Assembly: GCA_016933425.1 (NCBI GenBank)
Contig: JAFGAY010000168.1
Coordinates: 1-33,275, forward strand
Source: Pirellulales bacterium
GTDB lineage: Bacteria > Planctomycetota > Planctomycetia > Pirellulales > Thermoguttaceae
Reading direction: 5' to 3'
Length of the DNA stretch: 33,275 nt
Numbering within the stretch: position 1 is the first letter of the stretch; every line of letters starts with the position of its first letter. A program made the position numbers and the translations under genes. The notes beneath the pieces are model-generated. The model had not been told where the DNA came from, did no database searches, and saw only the letters and a list, made by a program, of their open reading frames with translations. Shown here one piece after another: positions 1 through 7,992 of this stretch.

Positions 1-367
1 CGACAGCGGACCGAAAAACCGGCGACGCTAACCTCCGGTTGCCGTCCGGGGTCGACTCCCCCAAGCCGAATTCGGTACTGGGTCGTGCTGACGCGGCACG
101 ACGGACTAAAAACCCGCCAGGCGGCCGAAGCTTTTGCTGGCACATCGGCCGAAGCGGGAGGTCCTGCGAGAGAGGAGGTGGTGCGTGAACATGATTTCTG
201 TAAGCCAGCGAGGTGGCGCCGTTTGACGACGGTCGGCGGGCTGATCGTCGAACAGCCACCCTTGCGAGCGATTGCGCAAGCATTCGCCATACGAGCTACG
301 AGGCTCGGGCGCTCCTTGGCGTCCGGGCCTCGACTCTTTTCTTGACGGCCCATTTATGGCCGCTTCC
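1..367. other. Gene-less left edge, downstream of the redox operon
   Basis: No convincing gene lies here. Open frames on both strands have arginine- and serine-rich translations typical of shadows in GC-rich DNA, and no start has a ribosome binding site. The stretch lies beyond the stop of the GltD-like gene. It holds a strong hairpin at 299-332 and a dispersed repeat at 361-387, both listed separately. A partner subunit could lie beyond position 1 but cannot be seen. Confidence 0.6.
299..345 (+). terminator. Hairpin with T-rich 3' flank, possible rho-independent terminator or palindromic repeat
   Basis: The arms 299-312 and 319-332 pair over 14 positions, two of them G-U wobbles, around a 6-base loop. 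A T-rich run (actcttttctt) follows on the plus strand. This is the layout of an intrinsic terminator for a plus-strand transcript entering from the left, but no such gene is visible in the window. On the minus strand, where the neighbouring gene ends, there is no T tail. It may simply be another intergenic palindrome. Confidence 0.3.
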
Positions 368-387
368 TTACGGGCGCGGTTCGGTTT
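361..387. repeat. Dispersed repeat, copy 1 (second copy at 15915-15942)
   Basis: The core ccttacgg-g/t-cgcggttcggttt is shared with 15915-15942. Here the repeat overlaps the last codons of the GltD-like gene, so its C-terminal residues (PPQTEPRP) are repeat-encoded. At the other copy it lies between the Nudix gene and the start of the membrane-protein gene. Confidence 0.55.
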
Positions 388-2017
388 GGGGAGGCTTTCC
401 GGCCGCTTCTGTTTCCATGGAGAGGGCGGCGGTGGGGCAGACGGCGACGCACTCGGCGGCCAGGTCGCCCAGCGCCTCGTCGAGCGAACCGTCCATCGGC
501 ACGCCGACGCGCACATCGAACCCTCGGCCGATGAACGTCAGGCCCAGCAGGTCGCGCCGCCTCGCGGCAACCTGGATGCACAAGCCGCAATCGATGCACT
601 TGCCCGAGTCGAAAACCACGCCCGAGGCGCCGCGCAGCAACGTCCGCACGCGCCGCGTGCCCTGAAAGCGCGCCGGTCGGGCGTCGTATTGTTGCGCGTA
701 AATTCGCAGCCGGCAGGCGCCGCGGCCGCCGCAATCGCAATGGAGACACCGGGCCGCCTCGTGCCGGGCCTGCTCGAGAAGCAAGGCAGCCGGCCCGGAT
801 GGGTGCTCCGGCGGGGCGATGCATGCATCTCGGCCGTTTTGCCGGGAGGATGGCACTGGCGAGACGCCGGCGGCGCCTGTTATTTCAATGAGCCTGGCAA
901 CTTGCTCGGCCGGAAGCCGGCCCGAGCGAACGGTAAAAAGCGGCAACGTGCCGGCGGCCGGCGTGCCGGTCAGGAAGGCGTCGATCGAGGCGGCCGCTTC
1001 CTTGCCGTCGGCCACGTCGCGGACGACGGGCGCGGGACCGCGAATGGCGTCGCCGGCGGCGTATACGCTGTCGATGCACGTCCGATAGTTTTTTTTGTCG
1101 ACCTCGATGCCGCGCGGGCCGACGGTCAGCCCCCACGCTTGGCCGAGTTGCCGGCCCTCGGCGCCACATGCCACAAGCACGGCGTCGTGGTCGGCGCGCA
1201 GGCGGTCGAACGACGCCCGATCGCCGACGTTTACGTCGAGCCGCAACACGACGTCGAGACGAACGATTTGGGCGATTTCGGCGTCGATCAGTTCGTCGGG
1301 AAGCGTCGCGGCGTCGAACTCGCGGCGCAATCGTCCGCCGGCCTTGGATTGCCGGTCGATGAGCGTAACGCGGTGTCCGGCCCGAGCCAGATGGTACGCG
1401 GCCGCGAGACCGCAGGGTCCGGCGCCGACGATGGCGACTCGTTTGCCCGAGTCGGCCCGGCACGACGGCCGATAGGGTTCGTCGGAGGCCAGATCGAGTT
1501 CGGCCATTCGGGCCTTGAGGGCGCAGACGGCGACCGGTCCGTCGGCCGCTGCACGGCGACAGCCTTTTTCGCACGGTTTTCCACAGACGCGACCCAGCAC
1601 GGCCGGCAGGGCAATGTCGTTTTTGATGGTGACAATGGCCTGACGGAATTGGCCGTCGCGAATCTGGCGGAGCATCAGGGGGACGTCCATGTGGGCCGGG
1701 CAGGCCAACTGGCAAGGCGCCAGACAATCGCCCTGGTGGTCGCTCAGCAGCAGCTCCAGAGCCGTCCGCCGGGCATGGTGGACCTCGGGCGTCTCGCTCT
1801 CGACCTCCATGCCGTCCATCGCGACCGTGGCGCAGGCCGGAACGAGACGCTGCCGGCCGCGCACTTTTACGACGCACACCAGGCACGACGCCGAAGGCTC
1901 GTAGCCGTCGCGATGACAAAGCGTCGGCACGTCGATGCCCAGCCGCCGGGCAGCGTCGAGAATGGTCGCCCCGGTCGGAACTTCAACACGTCGATTGTCA
2001 ATAGTGATGGTAGGCAT
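368..2017 (-). CDS. GltD-like FAD/iron-sulfur oxidoreductase subunit with NuoG-type [2Fe-2S] N-terminus, lacking an NADPH domain
   Basis: A 549-residue protein from the ATG at 2017; a TTG at 2053 would add 12 residues. Domains in order: a NuoG-type [2Fe-2S] ferredoxin (Cys34, 45, 48, 62); the Cys-rich helical domain found ahead of GltD and NfnB flavoproteins (Cys98, 102, 106, then the RVC-x3-C-x3-C set at 145-153); an FAD-binding Rossmann segment GAGPCG at 198-203; its closing segment YAAGDA at 319-324; then Cys-rich segments at 424-435 and 474-480 with ECVAVCP at 522-528, like the [4Fe-4S] part of NuoG. Only about 33 residues separate VACGA (282-286) from YAAGDA, where GltD carries its NAD(P)H-binding domain, so that domain is absent. 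The gene follows the NuoE-NuoF fusion on the same strand after a repeat-filled 245-bp gap. It probably passes electrons between the NuoF-like flavin and its own FAD/Fe-S centres. The closest known architecture is the StnC/NfnB-like partner of bifurcating enzymes. Substrate unknown. Confidence 0.88.
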   Translation of the reverse strand: MPTITIDNRRVEVPTGATILDAARRLGIDVPTLCHRDGYEPSASCLVCVVKVRGRQRLVPACATVAMDGMEVESETPEVHHARRTALELLLSDHQGDCLAPCQLACPAHMDVPLMLRQIRDGQFRQAIVTIKNDIALPAVLGRVCGKPCEKGCRRAAADGPVAVCALKARMAELDLASDEPYRPSCRADSGKRVAIVGAGPCGLAAAYHLARAGHRVTLIDRQSKAGGRLRREFDAATLPDELIDAEIAQIVRLDVVLRLDVNVGDRASFDRLRADHDAVLVACGAEGRQLGQAWGLTVGPRGIEVDKKNYRTCIDSVYAAGDAIRGPAPVVRDVADGKEAAASIDAFLTGTPAAGTLPLFTVRSGRLPAEQVARLIEITGAAGVSPVPSSRQNGRDACIAPPEHPSGPAALLLEQARHEAARCLHCDCGGRGACRLRIYAQQYDARPARFQGTRRVRTLLRGASGVVFDSGKCIDCGLCIQVAARRRDLLGLTFIGRGFDVRVGVPMDGSLDEALGDLAAECVAVCPTAALSMETEAAGKPPQTEPRP

Positions 2018-2061
2018 GGGAGGAAGGCCGGGAACTTTGGTTTTCAAGCCCAATTATGATA

Positions 2062-2099
2062 ATTTGAGATTTGAGATTTCAGATTTGAGATTTCAGATC
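2062..2099. repeat. AT-rich short tandem repeat
   Basis: Three overlapping units of the type tttgagatttcaga sit directly upstream of the GltD-like gene, in the gap after the NuoE-NuoF fusion. The composition contrasts sharply with the GC-rich genes. It is a simple-sequence intergenic repeat; a promoter role cannot be judged from sequence. Confidence 0.7.
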
Positions 2100-2108
2100 T
2101 GGGAACAC

Positions 2109-2135
2109 TTCAGCCGAATGGTGAAAATCCTCGTT
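2109..2135. repeat. 27-bp dispersed repeat, copy 1 (copy 2 at 33062-33088)
   Basis: The segment starting ttcagccgaatggtgaaa matches 33062-33088 at 26 of 27 positions. The two copies lie about 31 kb apart in the same orientation, both in intergenic DNA. Confidence 0.75.
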
Positions 2136-2206
2136 AGCCGCCGCGACTGCGCGGCGTTGAAACGTTACTTCCCGACAAACGAACGCCGCGCAGGCGCGGC
2201 GGCTTA
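2134..2206. repeat. Inverted pair of 25-bp GC-rich palindromic repeats
   Basis: Copy 2134-2158 and its inverted counterpart 2182-2206 share ttagccgccgcg...gcggcgtt, and each is itself nearly palindromic. A third copy lies at 18447-18471. The arrangement resembles REP/BIME elements and would form a large hairpin in RNA between the NuoE-NuoF and GltD-like genes, where it could affect mRNA processing or stability (inference). Confidence 0.7.
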
Positions 2207-2262
2207 CGTTTTTTTCGTCAAATACATCAGACGGCTGAACTATCACGGAAATGGTTATTCGT

Positions 2263-4668
2263 TCAATTGCCGGTCGCGGGCCGGCTTACGATTTCGATGG
2301 CCTCGGCGGGGCAGATTTCTCGGCAGGTGTCGCAGCGGGTGCATTTGTCTGAGTTTATTTCGTGGCGTTGATAGGGCGTCATGGGAATGGCGTCGGCCGG
2401 GCAATGTTGGGCGCAGAGGGTGCAGCCGATGCAGCGGTCGGTGATTTCGTAGCGCACCAGGGCCTTGCAGCGGCCGGCCGGGCAGCGGCCTTCGAGGTGG
2501 GCCTCGTACTCGTCGCGGAAATATTGCAAGGTTGAAAGGACCGGGTTGGGCGCCGTGGCTCCCAGGGCGCAAAGACTCGCGTCGCGCACGGCGTGGGCGA
2601 GCGTTTCGAGCGCGTCGAGGTCGCCGCGCTTGGCCTGGCCGGCGCAGAGCCGCTCGAGAATGTCGAGCATTCGCCGCGTGCCGATCCGGCAGAAGGTGCA
2701 CTTGCCGCACGACTGATCCTGGGTGAATTCGAGGAAGTATCGGGCAATGTCGACCATGCAATCGCGGTCGTCCAACACGACCAGTCCGCCCGAACCCATG
2801 ATCGCCCCGGCGCCGGTCAGGGCCTCGTAGTCGACGGGCACGTCGGCCAATTCGGCCGGAACGCATCCGCCCGAGGGTCCTCCGACCTGGACCGCCTTGA
2901 ACCGGCGGTCGCCGGCCACTCCGCCGCCGATTTCCTCGACGATCCGCCGCAGCGAAATGCCCATGGGCACTTCGATCAGTCCGCCGCGTTGGACCTTTCC
3001 GGCCAGGGCGAAAACCTTGGTGCCCTTGCTTTCCGGCGTGCCGACGGCGGCGAACGCCTCGGGCCCGCGACGGATGATCCACGGCACGAGGCAATAGGTT
3101 TCGACGTTGTTGACGAGCGTCGGTTTGCCGTGGAGGCCCGAGGCGGCGGGAAACGGCGGTCGCAGCCGGGGCATTCCCCGGCGGCCTTCGAGCGAGGCGA
3201 TTAGGGCCGTTTCCTCGCCGCAGACGAATGCGCCGGCGCCTTCGCGGATTTCGAGCCGCAGCGAAAAACCGCTTCGCAATACGTTTTCACCAAGAATGCC
3301 GTGCCGTTGGCATTGGTCGAGGGCCTGGCGGATTCGCTCGACGGCCAGCGGATATTCGGCCCGAATGTAGAAGATCCCCTCGTGAGCGCCAACGGCCCAG
3401 GCGGCGATGGCCATGCCCTCGATCACGCGATAGGGAAACGATTCGAGGATCATGCGGTCCATAAACGCGCCGGGATCGCCTTCGTCGCCGTTGCAGATGA
3501 GATACTTGGGCGAGCCTTCAGCCCGGCGAACGGCGTCCCACTTTTGGCCCGAGGGAAACCCAGCCCCGCCGCGGCCGCGGAGTCCCGAGCGAGTGATCTG
3601 TTCGACGATCGCCTCGGGCGAGAATCGCGCGAGACACGTTTTGAGGGCCGCGAAGCCGCCGTGGGCGACGTATTCGTCGAAGTCGGTCGGGTCGATCTGG
3701 CCGCAGTGCTCGGTGGCCATGCGAAGTTGTGGGCCGAGAAAATCGCACAGGGGCGCCTCGCCCGGGGCCAGCGCGCGGCGGGCGTCGTCGGGCTCGGCCG
3801 GTCCGGCGACCAAGCGATCGACCAGCGCGGCGGCCCGATAGCCGATGCGGCGCATCAGGCCGCGTGGTTGAAAGTGGCGCAATACGATTTGTTCGACGGC
3901 CTCGGGCGCAACCTTGGGGTATAATCGCGGCGGTCCGTTGGCCGGAACGATTTCGACCAGGGGGGTCTGGTGGCACATGCCGACGCAGCCGACGCGTTTG
4001 ACCGTGGCCACCGCGCCCGAGTCGGCCAGGACCCGATCGATCGCGTCGCGGACCTTGGCGCTTCCTTGGGCGACGCAACACGACCCCAAGCCAATGCGGA
4101 TTTCGCCGAGCGGGCGGCCGTCGAAGACCTTGGGTTCGACGGGACTCGCCGCGCGGCGGCTCTCGTTTTCCAGGAAGTCGTCGATCATCCGGGGGACGGC
4201 GGCCGGGGTGAGCCGCCCATAGGTCGCGCCGTCGATCTGCACGACGGGGGCCAGCGTGCAGCAGCCGAGGCAAGCCACTTTTTCGATAGTGAACTCGCGC
4301 CGGGCGTCGGTGTCGTCGCCGGCCGGAATATCGAGACGGCGGCGCAGCGCCTCGTCGACCAGCGCCGCGCCTTTCACGTGGCATGCCGTGCCGTGGCAAA
4401 CGCGAACGACGTGCAGGCCCATCGGCCGGCGGCGAAATTGGCCATAGAACGACGCCACGCCGATGATTGCCGCGGGCGTAATCCGAGTGGTCTGACAAAC
4501 CCGCCGGAGAGCTTCGTCGGGCAGGTAGCGAAAATGGGACTGAATCGCCTGGAGGATGGGAATGACCGCGTCGGCGCGGCCGCCCAGCCGTTCGACCGTT
4601 TCGTCGACGAACCGGTGGATTGCACCGGCGTCGATCGGTTCAGCCGTTTGTGGGTCGGGTCGATTCAT
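2263..4668 (-). CDS. NuoE-NuoF fusion, NADH-oxidising FMN/Fe-S subunit of the HydC/HydB (bifurcating) type
   Basis: An 801-residue protein joining subunits that are usually separate. Residues about 1-165 are NuoE-like: CHGTAC is the first [2Fe-2S] ligand pair and CLGCC the second. Residues about 190-280 are a second thioredoxin-like [2Fe-2S] domain (GLGSCC, GCVGMC). Then comes NuoF: GRGGAGFPSGQKW for NADH, NGDEGDPGAFMDR for FMN, GAGAFVCGEETA, and SCGKCTFCR for the N3 [4Fe-4S] cluster. The C-terminus carries two [4Fe-4S] motifs (Cys746/749/752/756 and Cys776/779/782/786). That tail, with the extra N-terminal [2Fe-2S], is found in HndC/HydB of bifurcating hydrogenases and related enzymes, not in respiratory complex I NuoF. 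Expected role: a cytoplasmic NADH dehydrogenase module feeding electrons to a partner, most plausibly the GltD-like protein encoded next. No hydrogenase subunit is in view. Confidence 0.93.
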   Translation of the reverse strand: MNRPDPQTAEPIDAGAIHRFVDETVERLGGRADAVIPILQAIQSHFRYLPDEALRRVCQTTRITPAAIIGVASFYGQFRRRPMGLHVVRVCHGTACHVKGAALVDEALRRRLDIPAGDDTDARREFTIEKVACLGCCTLAPVVQIDGATYGRLTPAAVPRMIDDFLENESRRAASPVEPKVFDGRPLGEIRIGLGSCCVAQGSAKVRDAIDRVLADSGAVATVKRVGCVGMCHQTPLVEIVPANGPPRLYPKVAPEAVEQIVLRHFQPRGLMRRIGYRAAALVDRLVAGPAEPDDARRALAPGEAPLCDFLGPQLRMATEHCGQIDPTDFDEYVAHGGFAALKTCLARFSPEAIVEQITRSGLRGRGGAGFPSGQKWDAVRRAEGSPKYLICNGDEGDPGAFMDRMILESFPYRVIEGMAIAAWAVGAHEGIFYIRAEYPLAVERIRQALDQCQRHGILGENVLRSGFSLRLEIREGAGAFVCGEETALIASLEGRRGMPRLRPPFPAASGLHGKPTLVNNVETYCLVPWIIRRGPEAFAAVGTPESKGTKVFALAGKVQRGGLIEVPMGISLRRIVEEIGGGVAGDRRFKAVQVGGPSGGCVPAELADVPVDYEALTGAGAIMGSGGLVVLDDRDCMVDIARYFLEFTQDQSCGKCTFCRIGTRRMLDILERLCAGQAKRGDLDALETLAHAVRDASLCALGATAPNPVLSTLQYFRDEYEAHLEGRCPAGRCKALVRYEITDRCIGCTLCAQHCPADAIPMTPYQRHEINSDKCTRCDTCREICPAEAIEIVSRPATGN

Positions 4669-4691
4669 GGGGGTCTATTGCGAGGTTGCTT

Positions 4692-4740
4692 CACCACGAA
4701 AGATACGAAGGGAATTCGACTTCTTTTTCGTGTTTTACGT
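4692..4740. repeat. caccacgaaagacacgaa-type repeat
   Basis: A degenerate copy of a 9-bp-period repeat (acgaaagac) begins at 4692, with an inverted remnant (ttttcgtgttttacg) near 4725-4739. It fills the gap between the propeller gene and the NuoE-NuoF fusion. The same family occurs at 6611-6720, 8605-8645, 14303-14400, 33153-33182 and 33229-33275. Confidence 0.7.
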
Positions 4741-4744
4741 GATG

Positions 4745-6604
4745 TTATTCGTTTTTGGTAATGTCTTCGCTGCCGCCGATGGCCATGAGGTGTTTTTTGG
4801 TTCGGATGTAGATTCGGCCGTTTTGCACCGCGGGACTGGTGACGCACGATTCGCCAAGGTCGTTTTCGGCGATGATTTTGCACTCGTCGCGCGAGGGTTC
4901 GAGCACGAAGCTCTTTCCGTTTTTGGCGAAGACGTAGGCGAGGCGTCCGACGGCGGTGGGCGACGAGGTGATTTGGGTCTCGAAATCATGGTCCCAGAGC
5001 ATTTCGCCCGACAGGGCGTCGTAGCAAGTCAACACGCCCGAGCTGGTGGTCAACAAAAGCAGCCCTCCGGACGCCAGGGGGCTCACGGTGTCGGGCAACC
5101 CGTCCTCGCCGCGCCACGCGATATGGGTTTCGGTCACGTTGCCGGCGCCGCCCAGGCGAATGGCCAGCCATTCGCCGTATTCGTTGCCGACCTGGACCAG
5201 ACCGCCGGCCGCGACGGGCGTCACGCCGTGGTCGCCCATGATTCCCTCGGCCCGCCAAAGTTCATGACCGTCGGCCGGATCGTAGGCAATCACCCAGGGA
5301 TCGGCGGCCGTGACAAGCGCCGGGCGGTCGTCGTGCACAACGACAATCGGCGAAGCCCACGAACCGGTCACGGGCCGCGGAACTTGCCAGACCGTTTTTC
5401 CGGTGGCCGCGTCCAGGGCAATCATCTTGGACAGTTTGTCATCGGCCGTTCCCTCGTCCCACTGGATCAACAGGCGATCTCGGTAAATCGCCAGCGAGGC
5501 GGCGTAGCCATACATATTTTCCTCGGGCACGCCGAGGCCGCGCGACCAGACGATCTGGCCGGCCAAATCGACCGCCACGACGTCGCCGTTGGCGAAAATG
5601 GCATAGGCGCGGCGGCCGTCGGTGGTCATCGTCGGCGCGGCGAAACCGGTGGCCGCCTCGACCTTGGGCACGGCCGAGCGGCTTGGGGGCGTCGAGGGAA
5701 CTTCGCGGGTCCAGAGCAATCGGCCCGAGCCGGCGTCGAAACAATAGACCTCGCGCCGCTGTCGGTCGGCGCCGGAAAGGAAAATGCGGTCACCCCAGAC
5801 GATCGGCGAGTTGTTGCCGGGCAGCGGGACGGGCGTTTTCCATGCGATATTCTTGCCTGAGACCGCGTCCCAGGTCGTTGGAAGATTCTCGTAAGCGGCG
5901 ATCCCGTCGGCCCGAGGTCCGCGAAAACGGGGCCAGTTCCTGGCGATTTCCTCGTTGGTCGGGAAGTCGGGTTCGGGCGCCGGGGCGACGCCGGTGGTTT
6001 GCCGCGCGCCGTCGCCGGCTCGTGCGGCAATGGCGCGCTGTTGGTCGGGCGCGGTCGATTGGTCGGCAAGTTGATCGACGGCCAATGGCAGGTTCGTCCC
6101 GACGCCGAACGCGGCGAACGCGGCGATCACGCCAAATGCGATTGCCGCCACGCTTACGGCTATCCGCGAGACGCCGGCGGCAGCCAGACGCTGTTGCGTG
6201 CCGGGGGGAGAAACGGCCGGACCGGGATGCGGCATTCGACGGCGGAGCGTTGCCGCCGCGCGCTCGGCAAGAACTAGAACGACGACACCCATCACCAACA
6301 GGTGGGCTCCGACGTGGGCCAACCGCTGACGCTGGAAGAACTCGCGACGGAGGTTCTGATCGAGCACGCGAAGTTTCATTTTAATCGCGTCGCGACGCGC
6401 GACACCGACCGACGGATCGGCCAACTCTTGCTTCAACGCGATAAACTCGGACGAATCGAATGGATTGTCCCATTGCCGGCGGGCGTAGTCGGTCACCAAG
6501 AGTACGCAAACCACGAAGACGAACACCACGGCAACCCAGGCTGTTGCGCTCGCGGCCAGGCAGGCGATGGCGGATGATTCGGGTTGGGGCGTGTTTTGGT
6601 TCAT
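4745..6604 (-). CDS. Membrane-anchored PQQ-like (BamB-like) beta-propeller protein
   Basis: A 619-residue protein. Hydrophobic segments lie near residues 12-37, 97-120 and 145-175, with a charged helical stretch (about 40-95) between the first two. From about residue 220 it has the planctomycete-style entry motif NWPRFRGPRADG and then at least five propeller blades of the type V-x-x-D-x-x-T/S-G-x-x-x-W (for example CFDAGSGRLLW, ALDAATGKTVW, AYDPADGHELW, CYDALSGEMLW). The propeller is probably outside the cytoplasmic membrane. The blade signature is shared by PQQ dehydrogenases and by non-catalytic BamB scaffolds. No cofactor or active-site set is evident, so an enzymatic role is not supported. 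It lies between the membrane polyferredoxin gene and the NuoE-NuoF fusion, both gaps about 75 bp and repeat-derived, suggesting one transcription unit. Confidence 0.88.
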   Translation of the reverse strand: MNQNTPQPESSAIACLAASATAWVAVVFVFVVCVLLVTDYARRQWDNPFDSSEFIALKQELADPSVGVARRDAIKMKLRVLDQNLRREFFQRQRLAHVGAHLLVMGVVVLVLAERAAATLRRRMPHPGPAVSPPGTQQRLAAAGVSRIAVSVAAIAFGVIAAFAAFGVGTNLPLAVDQLADQSTAPDQQRAIAARAGDGARQTTGVAPAPEPDFPTNEEIARNWPRFRGPRADGIAAYENLPTTWDAVSGKNIAWKTPVPLPGNNSPIVWGDRIFLSGADRQRREVYCFDAGSGRLLWTREVPSTPPSRSAVPKVEAATGFAAPTMTTDGRRAYAIFANGDVVAVDLAGQIVWSRGLGVPEENMYGYAASLAIYRDRLLIQWDEGTADDKLSKMIALDAATGKTVWQVPRPVTGSWASPIVVVHDDRPALVTAADPWVIAYDPADGHELWRAEGIMGDHGVTPVAAGGLVQVGNEYGEWLAIRLGGAGNVTETHIAWRGEDGLPDTVSPLASGGLLLLTTSSGVLTCYDALSGEMLWDHDFETQITSSPTAVGRLAYVFAKNGKSFVLEPSRDECKIIAENDLGESCVTSPAVQNGRIYIRTKKHLMAIGGSEDITKNE

Positions 6605-6610
6605 CTTTTT

Positions 6611-6720
6611 TTACCACGAAAGACACGAAAGACACGAAATTTTTTTATTGTCGGTGGGTTGCGATACGGTTTACTTGGCTAACAAGCCGTTTTCGTGTTT
6701 TTCGTGTCTTTCGTGGTCTG
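6611..6720. repeat. Inverted pair of acgaaagac-type repeats overlapping the 3' end of the NapH-like gene
   Basis: Left half at 6611-6640 (ttaccacgaaagacacgaa) and its inverted match at about 6691-6720 (ttcgtgtctttcgtggt) flank an AT-rich core. The preceding gene's stop codon lies inside the element (6679-6681), so its last dozen residues (TTKDTKNTKTAC) are repeat-encoded. Confidence 0.8.
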
Positions 6721-7992
6721 TAAACGGTGGACTTGATCTTGGGGGCAGTACCAGAAACAACGGCCGCAGGAAACGCAGGCGGCCGGATTGGGTTCGTAGT
6801 CGGTTTGTCTGGGGTATCGGGCCAGCATGATGAACTTCATTCCGACGACCAGTCCAACCCAAGCGCCAAAGCCCATGCCGGCCCAGGCAAGTTTGACGCG
6901 CTGGCTTTGGGCCGCTCGGTAAAGTTCCTCGGGCGGGCGTTGGGTATTGCGGAAGGCGTCGCTGGCGTCGGTGGTGACGTGGGTCAGCCCGTGGTCTTCG
7001 GCCCAAACCTGCTCGGCCAGTTCGACCGCCGGATCGAGACGCGACAAGGGAACGGCCAAATGGCTTCCCAGGACTGCGCCGGCGGCGATCAGGACGGGCA
7101 GCAGGACGAGGAAAAAGACGAACCAGCCTCGCACGGCCGGCCTCGCGGCCGGCGACAGGGCAGAGGTCGGAGGTTCGATCGCGCCGTAGGGACACACGTC
7201 CTCGCACAGCCGGCACCCAATGCACTGGTCGGGCGTGATGCGGACGCGCCATTTCGACAATCGCGAAAGCCAACCGAGCACAACCCCATAGGGACACAAA
7301 AACCGGCAATAGGGCCGGCCCACGAAAACCCCGATCGCCAGCACGCAGCCGCCGAAAATCAGCATGGCCGACGTCGCGCCGAGGCGAAAAAACCCGACGA
7401 ACGGATCGTAACGGCATATGAGAAACGCGGTGCCCACGGCCGCCAACGCCACGCCCAAACCCAAATAAACGTGGGGCAACAATCCCAGGGCGTGTTCGAG
7501 CCAACGGGGAACGCGGATGGGTCGAACCGCGACGAGTTCCTGGGCAGCGCCCAGCGGACACACGGCCGCGCAGAACGTCCGTCCGAAGAAGAGCGTGAAC
7601 ACCAACGGCAGGACGAAAAACGCAACGACGACCCAGGGAACCGTGTAATTCGCGTTGCCGGCGGCCAGGGCCACGTTCTGAATCGCGCCGATCGAACACA
7701 CGCACCCGTGTCGGACAAAACCAAACCACGCCAGAGCCGCGATTGACAGCACGAACAACCCGCGGCGCGAACGCCGGGCCAGGGCCAAATAGCTGGCCAG
7801 AGCCAGACCACCGGCCAGCAGGGCCACGTCGACGTATTGTATGAACGCCGGACGCGCGGGAGCAAATTGGGTGGTGGGCAGCGCGTGGTCGGTGAACTCG
7901 GGTGGGGGAAACCGCTCGACCGCCAGCGCCGCGTTCGAGGCGGCGGCCAGCAGCACGACCGCAAACAAAACAAACCGGATCGGCCGCATCAT
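6679..7992 (-). CDS. NapH/NosR-like membrane polyferredoxin
   Basis: A 437-residue protein starting at the ATG at 7992, which overlaps the previous gene's TGA in an ATGA junction and so implies translational coupling. It has an N-terminal hydrophobic segment (residues 4-24) and about five further membrane helices. Two Cys-x3-Cys-Pro motifs, GRTFCAAVCPLG (141-146) and GRPYCRFLCPYG (229-234), are the hallmark of the NapH/NosR/CcoG family. A [4Fe-4S] site CIGCRLCEDVCP (257-268) and a second CVSCGRCFWYCP (406-417) follow. A CVC pair at 97-99 is an extra feature. NosR's N-terminal FMN domain is missing. By family analogy it exchanges electrons between the quinone pool and Fe-S proteins together with the NapG-like protein encoded just upstream. 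The C-terminal tail is repeat-derived. Confidence 0.88.
   Translation of the reverse strand: MMRPIRFVLFAVVLLAAASNAALAVERFPPPEFTDHALPTTQFAPARPAFIQYVDVALLAGGLALASYLALARRSRRGLFVLSIAALAWFGFVRHGCVCSIGAIQNVALAAGNANYTVPWVVVAFFVLPLVFTLFFGRTFCAAVCPLGAAQELVAVRPIRVPRWLEHALGLLPHVYLGLGVALAAVGTAFLICRYDPFVGFFRLGATSAMLIFGGCVLAIGVFVGRPYCRFLCPYGVVLGWLSRLSKWRVRITPDQCIGCRLCEDVCPYGAIEPPTSALSPAARPAVRGWFVFFLVLLPVLIAAGAVLGSHLAVPLSRLDPAVELAEQVWAEDHGLTHVTTDASDAFRNTQRPPEELYRAAQSQRVKLAWAGMGFGAWVGLVVGMKFIMLARYPRQTDYEPNPAACVSCGRCFWYCPQDQVHRLQTTKDTKNTKTAC

Noticed and set aside
1-75. Possible 3' end of a tmRNA or tRNA (ggggtcgactcccc near 53-66)
   Set aside because: The T-loop is one base short, no CCA end follows, and the rest of the molecule cannot be assembled from the window.
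272-2059. Long plus-strand open frame opposite the GltD-like gene
   Set aside because: It mirrors a gene with clear Fe-S and FAD motifs on the other strand; its own translation has no motif. Such antisense frames are expected in GC-rich coding DNA.
2263-4668. Respiratory complex I subunits NuoE/NuoF
   Set aside because: The additional N-terminal [2Fe-2S] and C-terminal twin [4Fe-4S] domains, the fusion and the absence of other nuo genes point to a HydB/HndC-like module instead.
4745-6604. PQQ-dependent dehydrogenase
   Set aside because: Only the propeller blade motif is present. Catalytic and PQQ/metal-binding residues were not recognised, and blade count and membrane helices fit non-catalytic planctomycete propellers better.
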